Source: Lachnospiraceae bacterium UBA3645 (GTDB taxonomy: Bacteria; Bacillota; Clostridia; Lachnospirales; Lachnospiraceae). Taken from it: DNA of 5,833 nucleotides. Location: positions 1 to 5,833 of the forward strand of contig DFKM01000062.1 in NCBI GenBank assembly GCA_002373555.1. Reading direction: 5' to 3'. Positions within the stretch are counted from its first letter, which is position 1, and the number at the start of each line of letters is the position of its first letter. Positions 1-5,217 of this stretch are shown piece after piece. Made by a program: the position numbers and the translations under genes. The notes under the pieces were generated by a model, which was not told where the DNA came from, did no database searches, and saw only the letters and a list, made by a program, of their open reading frames with translations.

Positions 1-139
1 GCCAGTCCATGCAGCCGGCGGCTTTCCTTCCGTAATATAAATGCAGCAGATAGCCATAAGGGTCGACCTGCATCTGATAGGTGGTATTCTCGGTATGAAT
101 GGTCAGTGTTCTGTGTTCAGCATCATAAAGGATCGCCAT
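1..139 (-). CDS. Alpha-galactosidase (GH36 family), N-terminal fragment
   Basis: Only the first 46 codons are inside the window; the gene continues past the left edge. The ATG is at 139-137, with a good ribosome binding site (GGAGGT, 153-148) seven bases upstream. The visible peptide starts MAILYDAEHRTLTIHTENT and goes on to a GYLLHLYYGRK segment and a GCMD near residue 44. From memory, this matches the N-terminal beta-sandwich domain of Firmicutes GH36 alpha-galactosidases, which typically begin with a short strand-rich stretch and an HLYYGK-like motif. These are cytoplasmic enzymes that release terminal alpha-galactose from raffinose-type oligosaccharides and melibiose. No catalytic residues are visible because they lie far downstream. 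The gene shares its strand with the LysR regulator but is separated from it by 97 bases that hold a promoter and operator of its own, so it is probably controlled separately. Family call inferred from 46 residues only. Confidence 0.72.
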   Translation of the reverse strand, partial: MAILYDAEHRTLTIHTENTTYQMQVDPYGYLLHLYYGRKAAGCMDW

Positions 140-176
140 GTCCGGGACCTCCGACTATTATTTTCAGGAAATTCAT

Positions 177-186
177 GAAACGTTTC
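177..186. promoter_or_regulatory. LacI-type operator palindrome before the alpha-galactosidase
   Basis: The sequence GAAACGTTTC is a perfect 10-base palindrome centred on CG, the usual symmetry of LacI-family operators. It lies about 5 to 14 bases downstream of the predicted transcription start (near 191) of the leftward alpha-galactosidase promoter, where a bound repressor would block transcription. Sugar-utilisation genes of this kind are commonly under local LacI-type repressors (RafR, MsmR or GalR-like). No such repressor gene is in the window. Confidence 0.5.
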
Positions 187-197
187 CGCTCGTGTGC

Positions 198-225
198 ATA
201 TTACCATCTTCTGAAAGGAAGTCAA
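198..225 (-). promoter_or_regulatory. Extended -10 promoter for the alpha-galactosidase
   Basis: Read on the minus strand, TTGACT (225-220) is followed after 16 bases by TAATAT (203-198). TGG sits immediately before the -10 hexamer, giving an extended -10 (TGn). The -35 has five of six consensus bases. Predicted start of transcription is near 191, leaving a leader of about 50 bases with the LacI-type palindrome at its beginning. The promoter starts only about 10 bases past the lysR stop codon, so the alpha-galactosidase need not depend on lysR transcription. Confidence 0.6.
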
Positions 226-234
226 GCGATATCT

Positions 235-1107
235 TCATTCCTCCCGAAATACTTCGCGCGCGAATTTTGCGAACGCCTTCACCGCCGGAGAACCGGCCGA
301 CCGCGCCGTGATCCCCATTCCGAACAGCACCTCCTGCGGCGGATCGAGCGGAAGGACCTTTACGTCATAATGCCACATATGCGTACTCAGTTCATTCACC
401 AGCAGCACGCCCATATTGCTCTGCACCATGGCCGCGGCCGTCGACGAATTTCTGGTCGTCGCGATGATGTTCGGACGGATGCCGTATTTCTCAAAGATCG
501 ATTCCAGATCCCTGTCCCTGCCGTAGGAGGACTGGATCAGCGGGACCTTTTCGCATTCGGAAAGCGGAAACGTATCCCATGCAGCATACGGGCTGTCCGT
601 CCCGACGACGGCCACCATCGGATTCTTCCTCAGTTCGAACCATTCTCCTTCGAAATCATGCTGATCGGCGAAAAACCCGACATCCGCACGGCCGGAAGCA
701 AGCGCTTCGAGCACATATCTCCGGATGCTGTCATCGATCTGAATATCGACGCCGGGATATTTTTCGCCGAACCGCCGCAGGATCTCCGGCAGCCAGACGG
801 CGCAGATGCTCGGATAAGCCGCGATCCTTACCTGTCCCACGATCAGCCCCGTGATCTCCGCAGCGGTTTCATAGATCCTTTCCTCGCTGCGCAGAAAATT
901 CGTGATGACCGGCTCGAGCCGTATTCCGTCCGCGGTCAGTTCCACGCCTTTCCGGCTTCTTCGGAACAGCGTGATATGAAGTTCCTCCTCCAGCGCCTGT
1001 ACCAGCTGGCTGACTGCCGAAGCCGTATAATTCAGTTCCTCCGCCGCGCCGCGGAAGCTTCCGTGCCGCGCCGCCGCTGCGAATGCTCTGCATCTGGCCG
1101 TCTCCAT
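235..1107 (-). CDS. LysR-family transcriptional regulator
   Basis: This 290-residue protein has the normal length for a LysR-type regulator. The start chosen is the ATG at 1107-1105, which has AAAGGAG at the right distance (its last G is 6 bases away); an in-frame ATG at 1179 would add 24 lysine/alanine-rich residues that the family does not have. Residues 1-60 form the winged helix-turn-helix: SFRGAAEELNYTASAVSQ (about 17-34) is the HTH and LFRRSRKGVELTADG (47-61) the wing. Residues from about 90 to 285 are the effector-binding domain, beginning GQVRIAAYPSI and LPEILRRFGEKYPGVDIQI-like strands. The gene is divergent from the four-gene sugar operon and its promoter overlaps a LysR-type dyad, so it most likely represses itself and activates that operon in response to a small ligand. 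The ligand cannot be read from the sequence. Confidence 0.93.
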   Translation of the reverse strand: METARCRAFAAAARHGSFRGAAEELNYTASAVSQLVQALEEELHITLFRRSRKGVELTADGIRLEPVITNFLRSEERIYETAAEITGLIVGQVRIAAYPSICAVWLPEILRRFGEKYPGVDIQIDDSIRRYVLEALASGRADVGFFADQHDFEGEWFELRKNPMVAVVGTDSPYAAWDTFPLSECEKVPLIQSSYGRDRDLESIFEKYGIRPNIIATTRNSSTAAAMVQSNMGVLLVNELSTHMWHYDVKVLPLDPPQEVLFGMGITARSAGSPAVKAFAKFAREVFREE

Positions 1108-1135
1108 ACGCTTCTCCTTTGTGTAATATATCTTC

Positions 1136-1152
1136 TCCGCAGCTGCTGCGGA
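1136..1152 (-). other. Small GC-rich hairpin in the lysR leader
   Basis: TCCGCAG (1136-1142) and CTGCGGA (1146-1152) are perfect 7-base arms around a three-base loop. On the minus strand this lies in the predicted 5' leader of lysR, about 28 bases before its start codon and clear of the ribosome binding site. It has no U-tract, so it is not a terminator. It may only stabilise the message. Confidence 0.35.
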
Positions 1153-1177
1153 TTTCCTTTTCTGCCTTCCCTGATCC

Positions 1178-1206
1178 ATTATATGTTAAGTTTTGCTTAA
1201 CATCAA
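1178..1206 (-). promoter_or_regulatory. lysR promoter, spacer occupied by the LysR dyad
   Basis: On the minus strand, TTGATG (1206-1201) and a perfect TATAAT (1183-1178) are separated by exactly 17 bases. Transcription should begin near 1171, giving a leader of about 64 bases. The whole spacer and parts of both hexamers are covered by the dyad at 1183-1203, so a regulator bound there would exclude RNA polymerase. That is the usual LysR negative autoregulation. Confidence 0.72.
1183..1203. promoter_or_regulatory. LysR-type operator (T-N11-A dyad)
   Basis: ATGTTAAG (1183-1190) and its exact reverse complement CTTAACAT (1196-1203) flank a five-base spacer, TTTTG. The dyad contains T1187-N11-A1199, the consensus LysR box. 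Its centre (1193) is about 65 bases upstream of the predicted start of the rightward operon, the classical position of a LysR recognition site, and it also covers the lysR promoter. It is the only long perfect dyad I found in the divergent region. Confidence 0.8.
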
Positions 1207-1222
1207 CATTATATTCATTAGA

Positions 1223-1251
1223 TTTACTTTTCTTGTGTTCCATTCTATACT
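1223..1251 (+). promoter_or_regulatory. Promoter of the four-gene operon
   Basis: TTTACT (1223-1228) and TATACT (1246-1251) are separated by 17 bases. The -10 has five of six consensus bases and the -35 four of six, fitting a promoter that needs an activator. Transcription would start near 1258, leaving a leader of about 69 bases before the first ATG at 1327. Confidence 0.62.
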
Positions 1252-1326
1252 TTCCTCAGAAACAAATAACAACGCCGTTCGCTCCGTCCCGGATCGTTAC
1301 GGCCAGTCTTCCGAAGGAGGCCGGAC

Positions 1327-1980
1327 ATGGCAGTCACGCAGCTGAATTTCGCAGAACCGTTTTTTACCATCGACTATGTCGAGGCGGAAAAAGAGCTTTA
1401 TCTCGCCCCGAAGAGCATGGTCATCAATCTGGCGGAGCATGAAAAGAAAGATATCCTGCTTCCCGGCGGCCGCATCATCCCGCCGCTCAAAGCCGCGGTA
1501 GTGCAGGATATGACGCTGCATTGCCTGACGCGGGCATTCATTATCCGGGATTTCGAGCGATGCGATCTTTCCGATCCGGAAACAACGAAGGCGATCATGC
1601 AGACCTGGAAATCCCTTTATGAGATGTCCGGAATTCCGCGGCACAAAGGACTTCCTTATTATAAATCTCCCAAATTCTGCATCGGCGAGGGGGATCATCA
1701 TATCGAGCTGAATCTCTGCTTCGTCAGTGAAGGCATGGTGCCCTCCGGTCCGCACAGGGATCACGACCGGGATTTCGACGAAGTTCACGCGCAGATCCTC
1801 GGATACGGCATGATGCGGATCTATGATTATGACGACAAAGAACACATTCACCAGGAGCTGAACATGGCGCCCGGAACCGTGCATGACAAGATGTACGATG
1901 CACAGGGACTGTATCCCTGGCATGAATACAAGAGCGTAACCCCCTGTGTATACTGCCCCATCGAACTGGACCGCGGCTGA
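1327..1980 (+). CDS. Cupin-like protein A of unknown function (paralogue of the fourth operon gene)
   Basis: A 217-residue soluble protein with no signal peptide or membrane segment. The ATG has a perfect AAGGAGG (1314-1320) six bases upstream. I do not recognise a named family. The C-terminal half looks like a metal-binding cupin barrel: a PSGPHRDHD segment (His143, His146), then Glu152 and His154 in DEVHAQILGYG, then APGTVH (His186), resembling the two cupin motifs HxxH...E...G and PG..H. A YPWHEY motif (196-201) and Cys207 follow. The N-terminal half carries EPF (10-12), PPL (52-54), W94 and PYYKS (110-114). All of these recur in the protein encoded at 4087-4713, so the two are paralogues. 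It is the first gene of the LysR-controlled operon and ends 21 bases before the oxidoreductase start. It could be a sugar isomerase, lyase or an accessory subunit; the cupin fold is my inference. Confidence 0.8.
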   Translation: MAVTQLNFAEPFFTIDYVEAEKELYLAPKSMVINLAEHEKKDILLPGGRIIPPLKAAVVQDMTLHCLTRAFIIRDFERCDLSDPETTKAIMQTWKSLYEMSGIPRHKGLPYYKSPKFCIGEGDHHIELNLCFVSEGMVPSGPHRDHDRDFDEVHAQILGYGMMRIYDYDDKEHIHQELNMAPGTVHDKMYDAQGLYPWHEYKSVTPCVYCPIELDRG

Positions 1981-2001
1981 ACGCCGGTAAGGAGAATGAA
2001 A

Positions 2002-3177
2002 ATGGATAAGAAAAGAATTACGATCGGAACCGTAGGCTATGGTTATGGCGCATTTCTGCATGTCAACGGCTATCTGAACGCCGGCGGCATCCCGATCCGC
2101 CTGAAGACCGTGTGCGCCAGAAATGCCGAAAAAGCCGAAGCATTCCGTGCGAAATATGATTATGAGCAGATCTGCACCAGCTATGAAGAGCTTGTGGCAG
2201 ATCCCGAGATCGATCTGATCGACCTTTCCGTGCCGCCCCGCCTCCACATTCCGTACTGCATTATGGCCCTGAAGGCCGGCAAAAGCGTGATCTGTGAAAA
2301 GCCTGTCACCGGCTATTTCGGCGACGGTGCCGACAACATCGGAAAAACGGTCTCCAAAGCGGATATGTGGAAGGAAATGGATGCTCAGCTTGCCGAACTG
2401 AAGGCCGCGATCGATGAAAGCGAAGGTCACTTCTTCTACGCCGAGGATTTCGTCTACGCAACGCCCGTGCAGAAAGCCGCGGAGATTCTCCGGGCCAAGA
2501 AGAGCAAGATCATGTTCATGAACGGCATCGAATCCATCATCGGATCGACCAGCGAAGCCGCCAGCGAATGGAAGAATTTCGGCGGCGGCACGATGATGCG
2601 CAACGGCATCCACATTCTGTCCACGATGATGTATCTGAAGCAGGTCGAAGCGGAGGCCAGAGGCGAGCAGATTAGTGTGAAGAGCGTCATGGCGGAAATG
2701 GGTCAGATCAGCAAAGTGCCGCTGAAGGAAGGTGAACGCCAGTATGCGCAGGCACATCCGAATGATGTCGAGGACTGCGCGAACGTGATCCTGACTTTCT
2801 CCGACGGCTCCATGTGCAATATCATCGGCACCGACGCCGTGATCGGCGGCTCTGCCAACCATGTCACCGTCGCCTGCAACGACATGAAGTTCCAGATGAA
2901 TCTGACGCAGAACAATCTTCTGAAGACCTACTGCTGCAACGATGAAGGACTGGACGGCGTTTACTGGGGCGAGCTTAACCCGCCGAAGACCGGCTGGAAC
3001 AATGTGTTCGTCAGTGACGAAGTGATCCGCGGATATACGGGTGAGATGAAGGCATTCCTGGAAGCCATGGAATATGGCCGGAAGCCCGAGACATCCTTTG
3101 AACTGGCTTACGAGATCATCCGTGTTGTCTACGCCGCTTTCCGCTCGGCGGAAGAAGGCAGAAGGATCGAACTGTAA
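2002..3177 (+). CDS. Gfo/Idh/MocA-family NAD(P)-dependent oxidoreductase
   Basis: A 391-residue protein of normal length for the family. The ATG at 2002 is preferred because AAGGAG (1989-1994) lies seven bases before it; the in-frame ATG at 1996 is one base from that site. Residues 6-20 give the Rossmann strand and GYGYGA dinucleotide-binding loop. IDLIDLSVPPRLH (70-82) and VICEKP (97-101, with the conserved Lys100) are typical of the N-terminal domain. The C-terminal alpha/beta domain holds GGGTMMRNGIH (195-204). The usual Asp four residues before the catalytic His (DxGxH) is Arg200 here, while His204 is kept. An insertion of about 24 residues follows EKP (102-125), starting TGYFGDG. I recall related Clostridia proteins with the same insertion and RxGxH, so this looks like a subfamily trait. 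Family members oxidise or reduce a sugar, inositol or glycoside hydroxyl. The substrate here is unknown; neighbours suggest formation of a keto-sugar. Confidence 0.92.
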   Translation: MDKKRITIGTVGYGYGAFLHVNGYLNAGGIPIRLKTVCARNAEKAEAFRAKYDYEQICTSYEELVADPEIDLIDLSVPPRLHIPYCIMALKAGKSVICEKPVTGYFGDGADNIGKTVSKADMWKEMDAQLAELKAAIDESEGHFFYAEDFVYATPVQKAAEILRAKKSKIMFMNGIESIIGSTSEAASEWKNFGGGTMMRNGIHILSTMMYLKQVEAEARGEQISVKSVMAEMGQISKVPLKEGERQYAQAHPNDVEDCANVILTFSDGSMCNIIGTDAVIGGSANHVTVACNDMKFQMNLTQNNLLKTYCCNDEGLDGVYWGELNPPKTGWNNVFVSDEVIRGYTGEMKAFLEAMEYGRKPETSFELAYEIIRVVYAAFRSAEEGRRIEL

Positions 3178-3186
3178 AAGTATTGT

Positions 3187-3230
3187 ATACGGCCGGAGAC
3201 TGTCCCCCCCGATTTGGCCTCCGGCCGTAT
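3187..3230 (+). other. Strong intercistronic stem-loop within the operon
   Basis: ATACGGCCGGAG (3187-3198) and CTCCGGCCGTAT (3219-3230) are perfect 12-base complementary arms around a 20-base loop that contains seven consecutive C. The structure lies 9 bases after the oxidoreductase stop codon and 7 bases before the ribosome binding site of the epimerase. No U-tract follows (the next bases are TGCATCAAAG), so it is not a standard terminator. It could protect the upstream message end, mark a processing site, or lower expression of the last two genes. Confidence 0.7.
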
Positions 3231-3251
3231 TGCATCAAAGGAGCGTTTGTC

Positions 3252-4073
3252 ATGGGAATGAAATTCAGTATATGCACTGTAGACCGGCCGCTGGAGTCCA
3301 CCTCTCCCTTCCCGCTGCGGGGCAGCAGCTATGAAGAATGCGCCGCCGTCGCGGAAATGCTCGGCTACGACGGGATCGAGCTGCAGATCCAGGATCCGTC
3401 CAAATACGACGCGAAGGAGCTGAAAGCCAGTCTCGACCGCCATGGGATCGGCTGCTCCGCCGTCACCACCGGTCTGGCCTATCTGTTCGAGGGAATGAGC
3501 ATGGTGCATCCGGATGAAAAGATCCGCCTGGCGACCGTGGAGCGCCTTCACCGGCAGCTGGATCTGGCAAAGGAGCTGGACTCCCAGATCCTGATCGGCT
3601 ATCTGCGTGGAAGAAAGAGCCCGGGACAGACCGATGAAGAATTCGAGGACATCCTGACCGACAGTGTCGCCCGCGTTCTGGAATATGCCGAGGAGATTCA
3701 GACGCCCATGGTCATGGAGCAGATCAACCGCAACGACGGCGATGTATTCTGCTCGACGGACAGGACGATGCGGTTCCTGGAAAAATTCAATTCCGATCTA
3801 CTTCTGTACAACGGGGATACCTATCATATGATCACAGAGGACAAGGATGTGCCCGCCGCGATCCGGAGGTCCCTGAAAAAGCTGGTGCTGTTCCACGTAT
3901 CGGACGCGGGCCGGCTGCTGCCGGATGATTCGCATTTTGATTTCCGGGAAGCTGCGGATGTACTGAAGGCGGAAGGATATGACAAGTGGGTGAGCATCGA
4001 AGCAAAGCCCGAACCGACCAGCTTCGAGGCGGCCCGCCGGGGACTGCAGTATCTGCGAAACGTTTTCGGATAA
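3252..4073 (+). CDS. Sugar epimerase/isomerase-like TIM barrel (xylose isomerase-like / AP endonuclease 2 fold)
   Basis: A 273-residue protein. The ATG at 3252 has AAGGAG (3238-3243) eight bases upstream; an earlier ATG at 3183 would put the intercistronic hairpin inside the coding region and adds non-homologous residues. Motifs along the barrel are GYDGIELQI (38-46), MEQINRND (155-162), LYNGDTYHM (185-193), LFHVSDAGR (213-221) and VSIEAKP (247-253). The putative metal ligands Glu156, Asp189, His215 and Glu250 have the same spacing (33, 26, 35) that I recall for Agrobacterium D-psicose 3-epimerase (Glu152, Asp185, His211, Glu246). His192 and Arg221 match its substrate-binding His188 and Arg217. 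This supports an active divalent-metal enzyme acting on a keto-sugar. The fold also includes inosose isomerases, dehydratases and C-glycoside deglycosidase alpha subunits, so the exact reaction is open. It follows the oxidoreductase and is 13 bases from the next gene. Confidence 0.9.
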   Translation: MGMKFSICTVDRPLESTSPFPLRGSSYEECAAVAEMLGYDGIELQIQDPSKYDAKELKASLDRHGIGCSAVTTGLAYLFEGMSMVHPDEKIRLATVERLHRQLDLAKELDSQILIGYLRGRKSPGQTDEEFEDILTDSVARVLEYAEEIQTPMVMEQINRNDGDVFCSTDRTMRFLEKFNSDLLLYNGDTYHMITEDKDVPAAIRRSLKKLVLFHVSDAGRLLPDDSHFDFREAADVLKAEGYDKWVSIEAKPEPTSFEAARRGLQYLRNVFG

Positions 4074-4086
4074 GGAGGAGAAAACG

Positions 4087-4713
4087 ATGGTCGAGAAATT
4101 ATCATTCGGAGAACCTTTTATTGAATCCCGTTTTCTGCAGGAAGAATACGGATTTACCACGCCCGGACACTGCAACCTGATCAATCTGGATACGGAGAAA
4201 AGCATTACTGTCGAAGGCAGCTTTTCGCTTCCGCCGCTCACCGCGATGCGCACCTGCGGCGCGAAGATCGATGTACCCGGCAAAGCGCTTTTGATCTGCA
4301 ACGCGGGTACGCTGGATCTGAACGATCTGCAGACGCTCGACTGCCTGCGGAAGATCTGGAAATCCAACTGGGAACTGACGCATCTGGAGAAGCACCGCGG
4401 CGTGCCGTATTATAAATCCACGAAGATCACCATCGGCAATATCTCCATGAATTTCTGTCTGGTCTCCGAGCCGGACTGCCCTTCGGGCATCCACCGCGAG
4501 CACGACGGGAAGATCAGAGAGCTCCATGTCCAGCTGGTCGGTGAAGGCGCCGTGGATCTGATGCGGTCAGACGATCCTTCTTCCATGTTCGCTTCGCTGC
4601 CGCTCACGGCAGGCTGCACGCACCTGCCGACATGGGATCAGAACGGCGAGTACCCCTGGCACCGCTTCCGCAGCAAAAGCAGATGCATTTTCCTGGGGGT
4701 GGAGATACGATAG
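4087..4713 (+). CDS. Cupin-like protein B of unknown function (paralogue of the first operon gene)
   Basis: A 208-residue soluble protein. The ATG is eight bases after AAGGAGG (4072-4078), which overlaps the stop codon of the epimerase, so the two are probably translationally coupled. It is collinear with the protein at 1327-1980: EPF (9-11), INL (32-34), PPL (49-51), W91, PYYKS (107-111), PSGIHREHD (132-140), Glu145, His147, His179, YPWH (189-192) and Cys200. From Asn122 to Glu206 the two align without a gap, with 31 of 85 identical by my hand count, and all six putative cupin ligands or active-site residues (His136, His139, Glu145, His147, His179, His192) are kept. It lacks the four-residue insertion of its partner near residue 121. 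Paralogues at the two ends of one operon suggest a heteromeric enzyme or two enzymes acting on related intermediates. I cannot name the family. Confidence 0.8.
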   Translation: MVEKLSFGEPFIESRFLQEEYGFTTPGHCNLINLDTEKSITVEGSFSLPPLTAMRTCGAKIDVPGKALLICNAGTLDLNDLQTLDCLRKIWKSNWELTHLEKHRGVPYYKSTKITIGNISMNFCLVSEPDCPSGIHREHDGKIRELHVQLVGEGAVDLMRSDDPSSMFASLPLTAGCTHLPTWDQNGEYPWHRFRSKSRCIFLGVEIR

Positions 4714-4718
4714 CAAAG

Positions 4719-4753
4719 AAGGCGAGGATCACCCTGCATCCTCGCCTTTTTTT
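4719..4753 (+). terminator. Intrinsic terminator of the four-gene operon
   Basis: AAGGCGAGGAT (4719-4729) pairs perfectly with ATCCTCGCCTT (4738-4748) around an eight-base loop and runs into seven T (4747-4753). It begins six bases after the stop codon of the last gene. Upstream A residues could extend the stem into the T run. Confidence 0.93.
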
Positions 4754-4927
4754 CTGCGCCGGGCAGTCCCGCTGGCAGCCGCGGCGCCGGTCGGTTCGAA
4801 TGTGGCGATCTTCGCACAGATCTACGGAGCAAATTACCGCGACGCGGTGAAGGATGTATGCCTGAGCACGCTGGCCAGCATCATCACCATGCCGGTGATC
4901 ATCGCTGCTGCGAATCTTCTATGGTAA
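4754..4927 (+). pseudogene. C-terminal remnant of an AEC-family (auxin efflux carrier-type) transporter
   Basis: One frame read from 4754 to a TAA at 4925-4927 gives 57 residues, including VAIFAQIYGANYRDAV, LSTLASIITMPVII and a final AAANLLW. This resembles the last one or two membrane helices of AEC transporters, whose C-termini have a FA..YG motif followed by an LST..S..T.P helix ending the protein. The rest of the gene, normally about 300 residues, is missing: coding similarity begins just after the operon terminator and there is no start codon or ribosome binding site. AEC proteins move organic anions across the cytoplasmic membrane. This piece cannot be functional. The deletion joint lies at or very near the terminator T-run, suggesting that the operon insertion or a deletion removed the 5' part. 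Identification is by pattern memory from a short segment. Confidence 0.68.
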
Positions 4928-5217
4928 GTTCCGCGAGGGCACAATGCATTTTGCGCACAGAAACTCTGGTTTTCGGTTTTATGGTCTTCTTTGTGCTTAT
5001 GCCTTGCAGCAACACTTTTTATGGTCCGTCGAGCACCATTCATTTCCCGTAAAACATGAAAAATCTGGCCCTAATCGGCCAGATTTTCTTTATTTATGCA
5101 CAACAAGCATCGGTTCACAGACCATAATTGCACAGAATACGTAAGCATGTGCACAAACCATACCATAAAAGCAGGAAAACGCCTTTGTTCTGCACATCTT
5201 TTTCCGTGCTGCAGGCA
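4928..5217. other. Gene-free interval between the AEC remnant and the ABC ATPase gene
   Basis: I see no convincing gene in these 290 bases: the short frames present lack ribosome binding sites and recognisable motifs. The interval holds the terminator at 5059-5091, a loose pair of 11-base direct repeats differing at one base (CACAGACCATA 5116-5126 and CACAAACCATA 5152-5162), and a 7-base inverted repeat (5211-5217 and 5223-5229) across the ATPase stop codon. The left part may be further decayed DNA. Confidence 0.55.
5059..5091. terminator. Bidirectional intrinsic terminator
   Basis: AAAATCTGGCC (5060-5070) and GGCCAGATTTT (5077-5087) are perfect 11-base arms around a six-base loop. On the minus strand the stem ends in a run of T, suiting the leftward ABC ATPase transcript, whose stop codon is about 130 bases earlier. 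On the plus strand the tail is TTTTCTTTATTT, so it could also stop rightward read-through. Confidence 0.85.

Noticed and set aside
177..186. CcpA catabolite-repression (cre) site
   Set aside because: The palindrome has the central CG, but surrounding bases do not fit the TGNAANCG half-site spacing, so a local LacI-type operator is the better reading.
106..1200. A 364-codon open frame on the plus strand opposite lysR
   Set aside because: It is antisense to a convincing LysR regulator, arginine-rich throughout, begins inside the alpha-galactosidase and has no domain pattern.
1327..1980. C-glycoside deglycosidase beta subunit (DUF6379) as identity for the cupin-like proteins
   Set aside because: The operon context is tempting, but those subunits as I recall them are shorter and do not have the PYYKS, HRxHD and YPWH motifs seen here.
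1996..2001. ATG at 1996 as the start of the oxidoreductase
   Set aside because: It is a single base from the AAGGAG at 1989-1994; the ATG at 2002 has the normal seven-base spacing.
1297..2862. A 521-codon open frame on the minus strand opposite cupin-like A and the oxidoreductase
   Set aside because: It lies antisense to two genes with clear motifs and ribosome binding sites, spans their intergenic gap, is rich in His/Asp/Arg/Phe typical of antisense translation, and has no recognisable domain. The length reflects GC-rich codon bias.
3183..3251. Upstream in-frame start that would lengthen the epimerase by 23 residues
   Set aside because: It would encode the intercistronic hairpin, has no ribosome binding site, and the ATG at 3252 has AAGGAG at ideal spacing and begins directly at the first barrel strand.
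5097..5162. Repeated TGCACA/CACAxACCATA words suggesting a repeat array or CRISPR
   Set aside because: Copies are short, imperfect and irregularly spaced, with no consistent repeat-spacer pattern.
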